Positions 63,327 through 64,000 of a stretch of DNA of 64,000 nucleotides are shown here, piece by piece. How positions within the stretch are numbered: the first letter of the stretch is position 1; each line of letters begins with the position of its first letter. The position numbers were made by a program, and so were the translations under genes. This stretch comes from JACADW01 sp963747985 (lineage in GTDB: Bacteria; Acidobacteriota; UBA6911): positions 496,001 through 560,000 of the forward strand of contig CAVVHG010000012.1 of assembly GCA_963747985.1 (NCBI GenBank). Reading direction: 5' to 3'. Under the pieces are notes generated by a model, which was not told the origin of the DNA, searched no databases, and saw only the letters and a list, made by a program, of their open reading frames with translations.

Positions 63327-64000
63327 ATGTACGAACGTTTCTATGGCCTGCGCGAGAGACCATTCAACCTCACGCCGGACCCCGAATTCCTCTACCTTTC
63401 GAGGCGCCACAAGGAGGCGCTCGATCAAATCACTTACGGCGTCACTCGAAGGGAAGGGTTTTCCCTGATCACCGGCGACGTAGGCACGGGCAAGACGACG
63501 CTTTGCTGGTCCCTTCTCGGCAGGCTGGAGGGGAGTGTTCGCACCGCCCTGGTGCTGAACCCCATGCTCTCCGAGGAGGATCTCCTGCGCACGATCCTGC
63601 AGGACTTCGGCGTACGGGGGGCGGGCGATGTTGCCGGTGGCTCGGAAGACTCCCCGTCGACCCCCCTCGCCCCCTATGATCCCGCGTGGATGCACGGGCT
63701 TTCAAAAAAGGAACTGCTCGACGAACTGAACAACTTCCTGCTGAAGAGGGCGCAGGAGGACGTGTTCTGCGTCCTGATCCTGGACGAGGCGCAGAACCTA
63801 TCCAGCGCCTGCCTCGAGCAGCTGCGCATGCTCTCCAACCTGGAGACAGCGAAGAAGAAGCTCCTGCAGATAATCTTCGTCGGCCAGCTCGAACTGGGCG
63901 ACAAGCTGAAATCGGGATCGATGAAGGCACTGAATCAGCGCATTTCGATCCGTAACCGCATTGAACCGCTGTCCCGAAAGGAGACCAGGGATTACATCTA
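63327..64000 (+). CDS. ExeA/GspA-like AAA ATPase, 3' end cut by window edge
   Basis: 224 codons visible from ATG 63327 to the right edge with no stop. The N-terminus MYERFYGLRERPFNLTPDPE is the ExeA/GspA-family signature. Walker A GDVGTGKTT lies near residue 50, Walker B LILDEAQNL near 150, and a sensor-like FVGQLEL near 186. These ATPases help type II secretion assembly or relate to transposon-target ATPases; no transposase is nearby. The insert around residues 92-112 (GAGDVAGGSEDSPST) is unusual. Confidence 0.88.
   Translation, partial: MYERFYGLRERPFNLTPDPEFLYLSRRHKEALDQITYGVTRREGFSLITGDVGTGKTTLCWSLLGRLEGSVRTALVLNPMLSEEDLLRTILQDFGVRGAGDVAGGSEDSPSTPLAPYDPAWMHGLSKKELLDELNNFLLKRAQEDVFCVLILDEAQNLSSACLEQLRMLSNLETAKKKLLQIIFVGQLELGDKLKSGSMKALNQRISIRNRIEPLSRKETRDYI

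Noticed and set aside
63327..64000. Tn7/IS-type target ATPase of a mobile element
   Set aside because: The N-terminal signature fits ExeA/GspA and no transposase or terminal repeats are visible in the window.

Overview
The window is about 61% GC, densely coded on both strands and Gram-negative in character (TonB-dependent receptor, outer-membrane beta-barrel, lipoprotein, Spy/CpxP-type periplasmic protein). The receptor with an N-terminal carboxypeptidase-like regulatory domain, a DUF1080 protein, large secreted beta-propeller/beta-sandwich proteins and the housekeeping gene orders (hslVU, accD-folC, xseA-xseB-ispA-tlyA-nadK) fit an Acidobacteriota-like genome. That placement is an inference from gene content. 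I see no tRNA, rRNA, CRISPR array, insertion sequence or prophage. Two genes run off the ends: a HerA-like ATPase at the left and an ExeA-like ATPase at the right.

Layout. 1-6.2 kb (minus): HerA-like ATPase, CPA2 antiporter, and an APC permease with a C-terminal UspA-like region. 6.3-9.9 kb (plus): histidine kinase, response regulator and a membrane/TPR protein, coupled by a start-stop overlap. 10-18.2 kb: FHS sugar transporter, processive GT2 glycosyltransferase, MobA-like nucleotidyltransferase, GH42-like glycosidase, and an M14 peptidase fused to an amidohydrolase-like remnant. 18.4-23.6 kb: small exported protein, GAF-GAF-PAS-GGDEF protein, AlaX-type editing protein, threonine synthase. 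23.7-26.8 kb: hslV, hslU and an Fn3 lipoprotein. 27-33 kb: biotin-dependent acyl-CoA carboxylase (beta subunit, biotin carboxylase, biotin carrier), with folC and accD on the opposite strand. 33.2-34.1 kb: DUF1080 protein.

The most unusual region is 34.4-51.2 kb. A CpxA/CpxR-like two-component pair is divergent from a Spy/CpxP-like gene, followed by a TonB-dependent receptor with an extra C-terminal domain and by two secreted proteins of more than 1,500 residues. A roughly 63-bp upstream element carrying a CpxR-box-like direct repeat (GTAAA-N6-GTAAA on the minus strand) occurs three times: between the two-component pair and spy, upstream of the first kelch gene, and upstream of the second. 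Between the receptor and the first kelch gene lie remnants of a small beta-barrel gene and of a spy gene whose intact homologues sit nearby, so the locus looks like a partly decayed tandem duplication.

Each giant protein carries two seven-motif kelch arrays nested into two sites of a shared scaffold. A third paralogue at 60.65-63.2 kb is the same scaffold without either array, which lets the insertion sites be read directly. I propose an envelope-stress-linked family of secreted modular propeller proteins. The architecture is seen in the sequence; the regulation and function are inference.

51.2-63.2 kb: YyaL-like thioredoxin-domain protein, queF, a winged-helix regulator with a nucleotide-binding-like C-terminus, xseA, xseB, ispA, tlyA, nadK, maf, a DUF721-like gene and the kelch-less paralogue. 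Several intergenic regions hold structured or low-complexity repeats: two copies of a 44-bp stem-loop repeat, and four ATCGG-type repeat patches.
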